Positions 9,905-19,783 of a DNA stretch of 64,000 bases are shown piece after piece. The translations under genes and the position numbers were made by a program. The stretch is from NCBI GenBank assembly GCA_951804985.1, contig OX638135.1, positions 39,220,002-39,284,001 on the forward strand, read 5' to 3'. Origin of the DNA: Dryomyza anilis. Lineage: Eukaryota; Arthropoda; Insecta; Diptera; Dryomyzidae. How positions within the stretch are numbered: position 1 is the stretch's first letter; each line of letters starts with the position of its first letter. The notes beneath the pieces are model-generated. The model was not told where the DNA came from. It searched no databases and saw nothing but the letters and a program-made list of their open reading frames with translations.

Positions 9905-12275
9905 ATAGCAATACAAATATCACAACAACAATAATAGAGCAGAACCGGTTTTCGCTGCCTGTGACTTGCTGCACTCTGCACTCGCCGTTTTTTTTTTCAT
10001 TGCAATTGCCAGCGCAAAGGGCCTTCCTATGCTCTCTGCTGCAATTGCTCAGGTTTGTTGATTGTTTTCCGTCCCTCCCCCATCTTACTCCGCGCTAACT
10101 GCGTGCATAGTTGAGACTGCAAGAGTGCGTAACGAAGACGGTGGCCAAGGCATAACACTGACCACTGTTTAGCTTACGCTCTCATCTGTTCGTCTCAGCT
10201 TTGCCCGCTATTAGTATGTTTGTATGTTTTACATTCACCCAGACACGAAGATGTCGCAAAACTTTCGTATAGATTTTTGCAACGTTCGTGGACTGAGGTC
10301 GAATTTTTTCTCTGTGTATGCACATGTGTCTGTCTATAGGCCACATATAATGACATTAGGAGAAACCCAGGTTAGTGAGGGTGCAGATCCGCTGGATTTT
10401 CAGATACCAGGGTACCACCTATTGCCATTGTTCTCTGCCCATAGGGGTCTCGCCCTTTTTATTCGAAGTGAAGTTGCGTACCAGCACCAGCAGCAACATA
10501 GTGTTTCGGATAATGAATTTAATTCTATGTGGATTAAATTCAAAATCTTGCAACACATCATGCACTTGTGTTTTATTTATAGGAGTCCGAATCTAGATAG
10601 GGTTTCTACCTGTAACAAGTTAGATGCACTATCAGATACGATCTCAAATATTTTGGAACAGTTTCCAGGCAGTGAAATTGTTGTTGCTGGTGTGCACAAC
10701 GCCACTTGGTTGAGCCACTGGGGTCTATCAACACAGGAGGGTTGTTATGTTGAGCTGTTTGCCGAGTGCAATCAACTCACGCAACTGGTGAAGTGAGTTG
10801 ATTGCATCGGCGGGCAGAGCCAAAAAGTCCTAGACCTTTTTCTGACTTCGCAAAAATATGATGTAAAAGTCCTTGTACCTCTTGGTAATTCCGACCACTG
10901 TATTGTTTCCGCTGCATTTTCGTATTCTAGTTTACGAGTCTCTTCGATTAAAGCCCCGAAGAGAACTGTATGGCTTTACGAAAAAGCAAATTGGGTTGCG
11001 TTAAATATTTTTTTCGCAACTTTAATTGGAAATTGTGTTTCGCAGATAGAGACATAAATGCCGCGGCCTTAATGGTACAAAATATTTTTTTATTGGGTAT
11101 GCGGTCCTTCATACCTTCTAAAAAGATTAGCATTAAACCCAAGGACCACTCTTGGTTTAATGAGACTTGCAGGATTGCAGTCAGGTCGAAAGAGAAAGCC
11201 TTTCAGAATTGGCGTTCTAATAAGAATGCTGATACTGAAAGACTTCGCATACAGGCTAGGAATCGCTGTAATGCCGTGATCGCACGTGAAAAGTTTCTAC
11301 ACGAACAAAACGCGCGCAAAAAGGTCCTTCTCTACCATAGAGGTAGTAAAAATGTCTGGTCATTTGTTAAAAGGGTGAAGAATCAGACGACATCGTCTAC
11401 TCCAACCCTTGATATAAATGGCCAATCTCCGAGTGGGGTCTTGCAAATAGAGTTGATTTTAATGCTAGCAAGACCCAATGTTGTCTGTTATCTCACAAAA
11501 GAATGGATTCACCCCTCCCTCCCCTCCATATGGACTCTGTGGATATTGCGCAGTCAGCTGCTCTTGACGTTCTGGGTACATCAATTCAATGTGAACTCCG
11601 TTGGAATGATCACATATTTGATGTGTCGAAAGAAGCGGCCAAGTGCCTCGGTTTTTTGAAACGGTGTAAGACATACTTTACTCCCGCTGACTTGCGCATT
11701 GTCTACACCACCTATATTCGGCCTAAGATGGAATACAATTCGCACATATGGGCAGGGGCTTCAAAATCTTCTTTGGAGTTCCTGGATCGAATCCAACAAC
11801 GTGCAATATATTTAATAGGGGATGAAAATATTTCATCCTCTATTGACTCTCTTGAGCACCGAAGGACCATTGGGTGTGTAAGCCTGTTTTATAGGTATTA
11901 CAATGGTAAGTGTTCGAGGGAAATACATGGCCTGATTCCACCAGGTCGTGTATTCTCTCGTTCTACTCGGGCTTCGAACCAAGCCCACCCCTTCGTAGTT
12001 CACTCGGTTCTCAACAGAACCACGCATTACAGAAATAATTCGTTCTTCAGTCGCACTATACGTTTGTGGAACAATCTCCCTGCCTCTGTTTTTCCCGACA
12101 TTTTTAATATTGGGAAATTTAAAGCAAACATCCACCGACACTACTCCATCTTTCCTCCTCCCTTTAACCTATAATCCTTTTTTACGATCAACACTGTGCA
12201 TTGCACGAATAGGGGGCATCCCCTGAGCGTTGGTTAATTTGTAAAAAAAAATAAAAAAATATATATTCATTTGTA
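9905..12275 (+). mobile_element. Non-LTR retrotransposon J, copy 1 (internally deleted)
   Basis: A 5' untranslated region (9905-10223) with CAGAACCGGTTTTCGCTGCC leads to endonuclease and reverse-transcriptase reading, a 3' untranslated region with GGGGGCATCCCCTGAGCG and an A-rich tail near 12240-12260. By comparison with copy 2 about 940 bp are missing at 11425. The overall plan, an APE-type endonuclease followed by RT with no RNase H seen, fits the Jockey/CR1 group; I cannot place the clade more finely. Confidence 0.8.
10224..12174 (+). pseudogene. LINE J endonuclease/reverse transcriptase, copy 1 (broken)
   Basis: The protein starts near 10251 (NFRIDFCNVRGLRSNFF) with the first APE-endonuclease motif, then LGETQ, FIYRSPN and VVAG. 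At VVAG an in-frame 9-bp deletion has removed the Asp-Phe-Asn of the GDFN motif found in copy 2, so the nuclease active site is lost. Frameshifts occur near 10795. The linker domain (SWFNETCRIAVRSKEKAFQN) is intact at 11147-11300. The RT palm domain is absent because of the deletion at 11425. The C-terminal domain resumes at 11503 with DVLGTSIQCELRWNDHIF and IWAGASKSSLEFLDRIQQRA and runs to the natural stop at 12174. Copies 1 and 2 differ at roughly 1% of bases in the shared 3' 850 bp. Confidence 0.85.
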
Positions 12276-13741
12276 GTATACAATAGTATGAAGTGTAACC
12301 AACTATTAGTTGAAGCAACTGCAACATTGATTGGGGAAACAAACTTTTTATCCATTTTCAATATTTATACCCTACACTAAGAGTGAAAGGGTATATTCAA
12401 TTTGGTACGCCGTTTGTAACACCCAGAAGGAAGCATCTCCGGTATGGAAAATTATATATATTCTTGATCAGCATGACCTCCTGAGTCGATTTAGCGTTGT
12501 CCGTCTGTCTGTCTGCCTGTTGAAATCACTACTACTTAAACAATTGAAGAGTTAGATAAATGAAACTCATAATTTAGATTACTTATATACCCACGCTGTA
12601 TGTGGCGAGATCGGTCCATTGTACCCTGTGGTCTGACAATTTATATTCAAATAACTCATATAAAATTTACATCTGCAGTTCAATTTTACTGTATACGTCT
12701 TAGGTAAACTTTTTTGGTCAAATATATATTGACTTCATGCTCAAATATATGGAAATAATGTTTTCCCGCGAAACGACTTGTGGTTCCCAAAAAAAAAATC
12801 GAAATTCGGTACACCTACCCATTTGTAAATATGGGTATCAAATGAAAGGAAATTCTTCAGCGATTGAAAGTTTGTAGTTATGTTCAGGATTTGTATACCC
12901 TGGTGACCTATATACCACTTTGAATGGTAACCACACATATGTGTAGGGTATTTATAGTCGGCTAAGACCGACTATAATTTTGATAATCCTAACTATCATA
13001 ATAACACCAAATTTAAAATTTCCCATGTGATCAAACTTATTTCCATTGCTACGGCAACTTAATTCAAAATGAGACATAACCGATATTTATTTGACTTAAC
13101 AGATATTTGGTTATATTCACCAAATGATATAATATTAGGTTGTAGCAACCAATATTTATTTTATTCAACTGCGGAATCAGCTGTTTTGCAATGTCAAAGC
13201 AGGACAACATCAGTCGCACAAGCTTCACAATTCTCACTCGTTGTTTTTGTACTGCGGACAGCGCGTGCCACGTGTAAAACAAAATTTGGATTTGTTTTAA
13301 AGCTTCTTCATTGTTACTGTTCGGTTTTTTCTTGCCCAAATATACTTTCTTCAACAACGGGCATTCTATTGTACAGAGTTCTTGCTATTTTCTTTCTATC
13401 TGTTGTGTTTCTATTATATGCAGCCCTAACGCTCCAACGTGTTGCAAACACGAAGTCAGCAGCACAACGAATCGTCGGCAATGTTCGATCTCGGGAACGC
13501 TGTTGTGATGCTGACTTCGTGTTTGCAACACGCTGGGGCGCTAGAGCTTGGTAAAATTTGCCGATTTCTTATAATTAAATTGGATACCACAACTAAACAA
13601 ATTGGTTGTGTCAATTGTATTCATTTGCTGTGTGAACTGATACGTGGTGTTGCAACAACTGAATCAGTCGAATGTTGACAGAGCTAAATAAATCGGTTAG
13701 CAAAAAAAGACGGTTGCCCCAACAGATTCGTTCCTTGTGTG
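12276..13741 (+). mobile_element. TA-flanked element F, unit 2 copy a (left end lost)
   Basis: It resumes inside F at TATACAATAGTATGAAGTG directly after the LINE J tail, carries A copy 5 and ends with the right terminus TTCCTTGTGTG at 13741 followed by TA. It holds the internal 22-bp inverted repeat at 13439-13460 and 13510-13531. With the next F copy it forms a head-to-head pair around repeat H. Confidence 0.75.
12366..13037 (-). mobile_element. mini-me-like element A, copy 5
   Basis: Reverse A from TATACCCTACAC to about TCAAACT, in the same place within F as copy 4. It is therefore a product of the segmental duplication, not an independent insertion. It keeps the GGTGACCTATATACCAC stretch that copy 4 lacks. 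Confidence 0.8.
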
Positions 13742-14040
13742 TATGTGCTTAATAAAATATTTTGATTTATATATTATTTTTAGTTTTTTATAAAAACAAA
13801 AAATACATAATTTAAAAAAAATAAGAATTTCCAAATTATTAATGTTAATCATATTTGTTTTTCATGAAAAATATTATTTTGTTTAGTGTCCAAGTTTGGC
13901 TTGGATCCACTGTAAATGACGACTGAAATTCGACCAGTTGATCTGCTGCACGGATAAAAAGATCCAAAGCAGTCATGTTGGATTGAATTTAAAAGAAAAA
14001 CAAAAAAAAAACAAAATTCAGCAGAAATAATCAACAGTTA
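13742..14040 (+). repeat. Repeat H segment between two opposed F copies
   Basis: Starts TATGTGCTTAATAAAATATT and ends AATAATCAACAGT. It matches 3865-4132 and contains TTTGGCTTGGATCCACTG. F copies lie on both sides in opposite orientation, so about 700-bp arms flank this 300-bp spacer (a potential cruciform). No gene. Confidence 0.65.
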
Positions 14041-14790
14041 ACACAAAGAACGAATCATTTGGGGCAATTGTCTTTTTTTGCCAACCTGTCAACATTCCAC
14101 TAATTCAGTTGTTGCAACACCGCGTATCAGTTCACACAAATAATGAATACAATTGACACAACCAATTTGTTTAGTTGTGTTAGCCAATTTAATTTTAAGG
14201 AATCGGCAAATTTGTTGTGTTTCTATATGCTGCCCTAGCGCTCCAACGTGTTGCAAACACTAAGTCAGCGTCACAAGTGCGTTCCCGATATCGAACATTA
14301 ACGACGATTCGTTGTGCTGCTGACTTCGTGTTTGCAACACGTTGGAGCGCTAGGGCTGCATATAGAAACATAACAGATATAAAGAAAATTGCAAGAACTC
14401 TGTACAATAGTATGTCCGTTGTTGAAAAAAGTATATTTGGGCATGAAAAAACCGAACAGTAACAACGAACAAGCTTTAAAACAAATCCAAACAAAACAAC
14501 GAGTGAAATATATGAAGCTTGTGCGACTGATGTTGTCCTGCTTTGGCTTCGCAAAATAGCTGATTCCACAGTTGAATCAAATAAATATTGATTGGTACAA
14601 CATAATGTTATATCATTTAGTAAATATAACCAAATATCTGTTGAGTCAACTAATTGGTTATGTCTCATTTTGAATTTAGTTGACGTAGCAATGGAAATAA
14701 AAACATTGAAAATAGATAAAAAGTGTGTTTCCCCAATCGTTGCAGTTGTTTGAACTAATAGTTGGTTAAGCTTCATACTATTGTTTACCT
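14041..14790 (-). mobile_element. TA-flanked element F, unit 2 copy b (interrupted by G1)
   Basis: Reverse-oriented F starting ACACAAAGAACGAATC and reading into CTACGGCAACT in complement. It has no A element, so it gives the empty A site near 14690-14715. It stops at GTTTACCT (14790), where the G1 LTR begins. Confidence 0.75.
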
Positions 14791-14958
14791 TGTGGTGACA
14801 TACTTTTACTTGTTTATGTTTGTATATTTAATTTCAACAAAAATTGTATACACACATTTTTATGTTCAGTTGCTTCAAATATTTTTTCATTCCAAAAATT
14901 GCATTCATAAGATATAGACATCGAATAAAAGCTCTTATATTAAATTGTAAAAACTATA
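14791..14958 (+). repeat. G1 copy 2, 5' LTR (168 bp)
   Basis: Begins TGTGGTGACATACTTTTAC and ends AAAACTATA. The short inverted ends (TGTGGT/ACTATA) are a degraded form of the TGTAGT/ACTACA pair seen in many insect gypsy LTRs. Its length equals copy 3 (24478-24645). It is preceded by ACCT, the target duplication found complete in copy 3. Confidence 0.75.
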
Positions 14959-15206
14959 ACTGGCGATCTTGCCACATCCTTGCCGAACAATCTTGCCGAA
15001 CAACCAACATATAGTTTCAACTGGAACCACTGCTTCAATATCTTATCTATTCAATATCAATCAACCCCCAGAAGAAGCAAACAGAACTACTCAAACCATT
15101 TTTCACACGGAAATCCAAAATACTTACATCGTTACATAACCGATTTCCGAGCAATTATATATATACAACTAGAGCTGGACAATCAAGCACTGTATAAAAC
15201 TACTAC
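14959..15206 (+). mobile_element. G1 copy 2, primer-binding region and leader
   Basis: Starts ACTGGCGATCTTGCC, the likely primer-binding region; I cannot assign the tRNA. The CTTGCCGAACAA phrase is repeated nearby. The leader is interrupted at TACTAC (15206) by element G2 and resumes at 18766. No complete gene. Confidence 0.6.
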
Positions 15207-15543
15207 TTTAATGATTGTGCGTCTGGGTAAGTCAGTGTATACGACAATACCCGACGACACAATATATTTTATTTATTTCATAAAGGACTTAGGAGTCAGA
15301 TAAAATAATCGACTACGAAAGTTTCCTTTATTTTTTATATTTATATTTTATTTATTAAAATTAAACAACCGTTTTATTTCAAAGCAGAAGCTCGAATGAA
15401 TAAATTTATTTCTGATTTCCAATTTTCATTTTTTACAAAAAACATTAACAGCATTGTTAACCAAAATTTCAATATTAATTAAATATCAAGTATTTTTAGA
15501 TAAAGTATAAAACTAAACATATTGTATTAAAACATTCATTACA
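15207..15543 (-). repeat. G2 3' LTR (337 bp)
   Basis: On the minus strand it begins TGTAATGAATGTTTTAATAC at 15543. It differs from the other LTR by an extra CATT and about five substitutions. Confidence 0.9.
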
Positions 15544-15721
15544 ATCTCCCCCTATGCTACATCAATCGTCCCGATAATGTAGCATACAAACAAAAATTAA
15601 CGATAATATTAATTACACAAGAAAGAAAAAAAAAACATTCTCAATTCTCCGCCTATGTTAGGTCAATCTTGACGATGATGAATACGAACTATAAATGATA
15701 TACAATTGCTATTCTCTCCCC
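15544..15721 (-). promoter_or_regulatory. G2 polypurine-tract region, three repeated copies
   Basis: On the minus strand the purine run CATAGGGGGAGATTG sits directly before the LTR, as expected for priming plus-strand DNA synthesis. Related versions lie near 15640 (CATAGGCGGAG) and 15713 (CATAGGGGGAGAG), each next to a GACGATTGATGTAACA-like phrase. The region is thus an imperfect triplication. Only the LTR-adjacent copy is correctly placed. Confidence 0.65.
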
Positions 15722-17341
15722 CTATGTTACATCAATCGTCACGATTCTGTAACATAATGTATTACTGTTTGGATTAATGCTCAAATGTTGAATCAAATAA
15801 TTTTGACTTGGAATTTTCTTAAGATCTTTGCTTTTTTCCGGTGGTGGAAAAACATCATTTACTTCAGGAAGTTCAAAATTAATTGGGAGACAATCCCTAA
15901 AAATGTTGTTTATTGTTTCGCGGCAATATACTTGCTCTTCTTCATTTTCTTCTCCGGGTTGTATGATTTTAACGGGTGGTTGTGGTTTAAAGATAAATAA
16001 TTTATTAGGATCGTGTTTAAAAAACCAATTCCTTTGAGCTAGATCTAACACAATTCCCATTTGTTCAAGAAAGTCGATTCCTAATAGTGTGCGATTTCCC
16101 TTGTCATTTGGCAGACAAATCAGTCGGATAGATTTGAAACGTTTACCAATAATGATATTTACTATTGTTGAGTAAACTATTTCATTTTTCGGTATGCCAT
16201 CTGCTAGTGTAATTTCCGCGAAAACTTTGTCAAAGTGGACCTCTCTCTGTTTTAATCTTTGGAAGAGATGAAAACCCGCAACACTGGTTCTCGCTGCAGT
16301 ATCAAAATACGCTTCGCCTTGTAACCCATTTATGTTAATATCAACAGTGGGAACATTTCTGCCAACAACTGTTGTGCAAATTGAATTAAAATCCAATCGC
16401 TCTGGACTGTTACAGGTGTTCTTTTCGTTGCACTGTGGGCAATTTAAGCGGTAATATCCAGCCATGCCACAACCATAACAATTTAGTTGCGTTTTTATAC
16501 AATTTTTATTTTTAAATTTATCTTCTTCCATCTTTTTGAAACAATTTTCGCTGGTATGGTTTTTCTTTCTACAATATGAACATTTTTTATTAGTTGGTTC
16601 TATATCATGACATCTTTCTTCTGTTTCTACTATTGTTAATTCAGCTTCTCTTGCCTTGACTAATAATTCTTGAAACGTTTCAAAACTGTCACGTTGAACT
16701 TTTTCTCTGATTTGCAGCAGTAATTGCGAATATAAAATATTGATCATACTATTTTCAGACATTTTTTCGGCAAGTTTTCCGAAAAGTCTTCTTTTTCTGC
16801 ATATGAACATGTCTGTTGATTCGGATTGTCTTTGTTTGTCTTGATTTATATCCGCATAAATTCGCCAGTCTGGTTTCGGCGGAGAAAAAGTACTTCGTAG
16901 AAAATCAACTGCATCATTCAAATTTTTGGCTTCATCCTTAACGCCTTGCCACCATGAGGACGCATATCCTTCAAGCAACAGAGGAAAACTGGTTAATGCA
17001 CTTGCATCTGTTATGTTTTCTGACTCTTTATACACTAATATCGTCGCTATAAAATCATTAACTTGTGTAGTATTTTGGTTACCACTGAACCGTGCATTAC
17101 AGGTACTAAAAGTACATTTTCTTATTTGCTGAGTCGATATATTTCCCATTAATTCCGTAAATTGCGTTTGTGATAAGCTCATATTCAAGGTTCTAGAGAT
17201 TATTCCCCGATTTCTTTCTGAATTGATGCTAACATTATCATTGCAACGAGATTGATTGTGAGCACTGATTGGCGGAACATTAATACTAGCAGCTACGCTT
17301 GCGCGTCCATTGACAGACATACTACGGTTATTCTTTCTCAT
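15722..17341 (-). CDS. gag: G2 Gag-protease polyprotein (539 aa, pol missing)
   Basis: The ORF is open over 595 codons. I take the ATG at 17341 (MRKNNRSMSVNGR), because upstream codons lie in the leader tandem repeats. Residues about 60-240 form the capsid-like part (ATILVYKESENITDASA, WWQGVKDEAKNLNDAV). A CCHC zinc knuckle, CSYCRKKNHTSENC, lies near residue 255, followed by CYGCGMAGYYRLNCPQC, where the usual His is Tyr but an extra Cys pair follows. The aspartic protease has AYFDTAARTSVAG near residue 345 (D-T-A instead of D-T-G) and LLGIDFLEQMGIVLDL near 420. After the protease the frame ends in polypurine-region sequence, so RT and integrase were deleted. The ORF has no stop or frameshift. 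It would build virus-like particles in the cytoplasm if expressed. Confidence 0.85.
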   Translation of the reverse strand: MRKNNRSMSVNGRASVAASINVPPISAHNQSRCNDNVSINSERNRGIISRTLNMSLSQTQFTELMGNISTQQIRKCTFSTCNARFSGNQNTTQVNDFIATILVYKESENITDASALTSFPLLLEGYASSWWQGVKDEAKNLNDAVDFLRSTFSPPKPDWRIYADINQDKQRQSESTDMFICRKRRLFGKLAEKMSENSMINILYSQLLLQIREKVQRDSFETFQELLVKAREAELTIVETEERCHDIEPTNKKCSYCRKKNHTSENCFKKMEEDKFKNKNCIKTQLNCYGCGMAGYYRLNCPQCNEKNTCNSPERLDFNSICTTVVGRNVPTVDININGLQGEAYFDTAARTSVAGFHLFQRLKQREVHFDKVFAEITLADGIPKNEIVYSTIVNIIIGKRFKSIRLICLPNDKGNRTLLGIDFLEQMGIVLDLAQRNWFFKHDPNKLFIFKPQPPVKIIQPGEENEEEQVYCRETINNIFRDCLPINFELPEVNDVFPPPEKSKDLKKIPSQNYLIQHLSINPNSNTLCYRIVTIDVT

Positions 17342-18420
17342 ATTGATCGGATCGTAATTACCAGAACAGAAACTTGATGTGAAAATGCAAAGATTATGCG
17401 TAAACAGTTGATGTGGAGCGGCGGCAGAGTATTTGATCGCTGCGTTGATGCGCAAACAGCTGATGTGGAGCTGCGGCAGAGCAGGATATGGACGCGCAAA
17501 CAGCAACAATTGGTGTTACTGCGGCAGATTATGTGATTTTTGCGTTGGGCACAAACAGATAATGTAGAGCTGCGGCAGAGCAGGATATGGACGCGCAAAC
17601 AGCAACAATTATCGTGTTACTGCGGCAGAATAAATGATCGCTGCGTTGATGCGCAAACAGCTAATGTGGAGCTGCGGCACAGCAGGATATGGAAACGCAC
17701 AGCTATTGTGGAGCTGCGGCAGAGCAGGATATGGACGCGCAAACAGCTGATGAGGAGCTGCGGCAGAGCAAGATTTCGAAAATCAGGACGTCATAGGTCG
17801 ACGCGTAATATATTTGTGTATCAGCCGTTTTGATGATGCGACAATCAGAACATTCGATTATACCGCAAACAGCGATTGAGAACAGCAATATATGCGTGCA
17901 ACTTGTTAAAGCAGCGGCAATGGTGTTGCGACGAGCGTTTTGTTGATGCGGCTATCAGGACGTTCGGTGCTACGGAATACAACAATTGCGAACAGGTATG
18001 TGAGACGTGTTAAAGCAGCGGTAATGTTGTTGCTCCAATGAGAGTGCGTTTTTGATGCGACAATCAGGACGGCAACCAGCGATAGATCGGTGAGCAGTAT
18101 TGCGAGAAACAATGCAACTTCAATGCGACGTTTTAAATCAGCAGCAAAGATTGTTTGAGTGCGACGTGTGTTTTTAATGCGAAAATCAGAACGTCAATCA
18201 GCGACAGATCGGTGCGCAGTCTTGCACAAATAGTTTTACTTCAATGCGACGTGTTAAAGTAGCGGCAAAATGTTGTTTGAGTGCGACGTGCGTTTTGTTG
18301 ATGCAGCAAAAAGGACGGCAACCAGCGATAGATCGATACGCTGTGTTCAGAAGATTATTCAAAATCACAAAACGCGTTGGTGCTAGCAAAAGCAACCGCA
18401 AAGTCGATTTCAGAAATTTC
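17342..18420 (-). repeat. G2 leader with two tandem-repeat families
   Basis: On the plus strand 17400-17770 repeats the phrase GAGCTGCGGCAGAGCAGGAT four to five times, with GCGCAAACAGC between copies. 17890-18350 repeats a second unit with GTTAAAGCAGCGGCAA, TGCGACGTG and CAATCAGGACG, roughly every 100-110 bp. Short ORFs on both strands are by-products of these repeats. This is the untranslated leader between primer site and gag; packaging signals would be expected here, but I see no motif proving it. Confidence 0.7.
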
Positions 18421-18431
18421 GTTGGGCGCCA
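18421..18431 (-). promoter_or_regulatory. G2 primer-binding site, tRNA-Lys type
   Basis: Minus strand TGGCGCCCAAC lies directly inside the 5' LTR. TGGCGCCCAAC is the known start of tRNA-Lys primer-binding sites. It would prime minus-strand DNA synthesis. Confidence 0.75.
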
Positions 18432-18432
18432 A

Positions 18433-18765
18433 TTTAATAATTGTGCGTCTGGGTAAGTCAGTGTATACGACAATACCCGACGACACAATATATTTTATTT
18501 ATTTCGTAAAGGACTTAGGAGTCAGATAAAATAATCGACTACGAAAGTTTCCTTTATTTTTTATATTTATATTTTATTTATTAAAATTAAACAACCGTTT
18601 TATTTCAAAGCAGAAGCTCGAATGAATACATTTATTTTTGATTTCCAATTTTCATTTTTTACAAAAAACATTAAAAGCATTGTTAACCAAAATTTCAATA
18701 TTAATTAAATATCAAGTATTTTTAGATAAAGTATAAAACTAAACATATTGTATTAAAACATTACA
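18433..18765 (-). repeat. G2 5' LTR (333 bp)
   Basis: On the minus strand it begins TGTAATGTTTTAATAC at 18765 and ends just before the primer-binding site. CTAC follows on the plus strand, completing the target duplication. Confidence 0.9.
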
Positions 18766-19235
18766 CTACAAGTATGTATTCGATAAACAACTATATGCAA
18801 AGACAATAAAAATCGACGTTATCCGATAAGACAACAACGTTAAAACGGATTAAACACACATCCAGCAAAAGCTTAAACGTATCTAACATTACCGATCTAG
18901 TAAAACTGGCGGATGATATATGGAAAGTATCAAATAAAAATGAAGTCTGTGCACTAAATCCAAAGGTTGTTAATGAAAACAACACTCATTTAGATCATGT
19001 AGTCGAAAACCTTGTAAAAATGACTGCAGCAATGTGCGTTCAATTTAGTAAACCATCCATTACAGACAACCGTATAATAGAAACCCTTCTCGCACTAGGT
19101 CAACATCGCGAAATTGGCTATGTAGCTTCCATTATCGCTACGGTAGCAAAGCACGAAAATGCGAACAACCGTGTTCATATTCTCAAAATACGGAAAACTA
19201 AAGATTCCCATCGGTGACTTACAATGGGGTCGAAG
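18766..19235 (+). pseudogene. gag: G1 copy 2, Gag C-terminal fragment
   Basis: It resumes the G1 leader/gag after the G2 insertion. From about 18890 the frame reads DLVKLADDIWKVSNKNEVCAL, resembling the end of the CsRn1-type capsid domain, then VENLVKMTAAM. After a frameshift near 19060 a second frame reads CSFHYRYGSKARKCEQPC, the CHCC zinc finger. Most of the upstream capsid coding is missing or scrambled by stops. The fragment ends at GGGGTCGAAG (19235), shared with copy 1. Confidence 0.7.
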
Positions 19236-19783
19236 TAGCGTCAATGCTTTTATGGGAGACGGACGTGTCGTCCCCCAGTATTTAAACGTTTTCCGTCCGT
19301 CGTTTTATATGTTTAAAAATGTTCCGCCAAACTTAACAACATCAACCAATCAAACAAATAACAAATTTAACTAAATAACAATAACATTAAACTACATTCG
19401 TCGTGGACAATAAAAAAACATTATTAAAAATAACAAAATAAACAAAACAAATAATAAAAAATAAAATAGCAATACAAATATCACAACAACAATAATAGAG
19501 CAGAACCGGTTTTCGCTGCCTGTGACTTGCTGCACTCTGCACTCGCCGTTTTTTTTTCATTGCAATTGCCAGCGCAAAGGGCCTTCCTATGCTCTCTGCT
19601 GCAATTGCTCAGGTTTGTTGATTGTTTTCCGTCCCTCCCCCATCCTACTCCGCGCTAACTGTGTGCATAGTCGAGACTGCAAGAGTGCATAACGAAGACG
19701 GTGGCCAAGGCATAACACTGACCACTGTTTAGCTTACGCTCTCATCTGTTCGTCTCAGCTGTGCCCGCTATTAGTATGTTTGT
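19236..19783 (+). repeat. Segment X and LINE J 5' untranslated region, copy 2
   Basis: 19236-19440 is segment X as in unit 1. 19440-19480 is an AAATAA-rich linker absent from unit 1, where B copy 2 sits. 19490-19783 is the LINE J leader with CAGAACCGGTTTTCGCTGCC and CTTACGCTCTCATCTG. No ORF is recognised. Confidence 0.55.

Larger units (their letters stand above)
15207..18765 (-). mobile_element. Ty3/gypsy-type element G2, complete LTR to LTR but without pol
   Basis: A 3.56-kb minus-strand element with two near-identical LTRs, a Lys-type primer-binding site, a repeat-rich leader, one intact Gag-protease ORF and a polypurine tract. The 4-bp duplication CTAC flanks it: before 15207 and after 18765, with the joined empty site visible in G1 copy 3 near 24889. 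There is no reverse transcriptase, RNase H or integrase. By eye the LTRs differ at about five positions and one 4-bp indel, so insertion is recent. It must have used enzymes from another element. Confidence 0.9.

Noticed and set aside
10000..10220. Possible host promoter (GC-richer region with CTCGCC and CTGCAATTGC)
   Set aside because: It is duplicated at 19540-19780 directly upstream of LINE J and is best read as the LINE leader.
17342..17509. 56-residue N-terminal extension of G2 Gag
   Set aside because: It reads through the leader tandem repeats; the ATG at 17341 is the more natural start.
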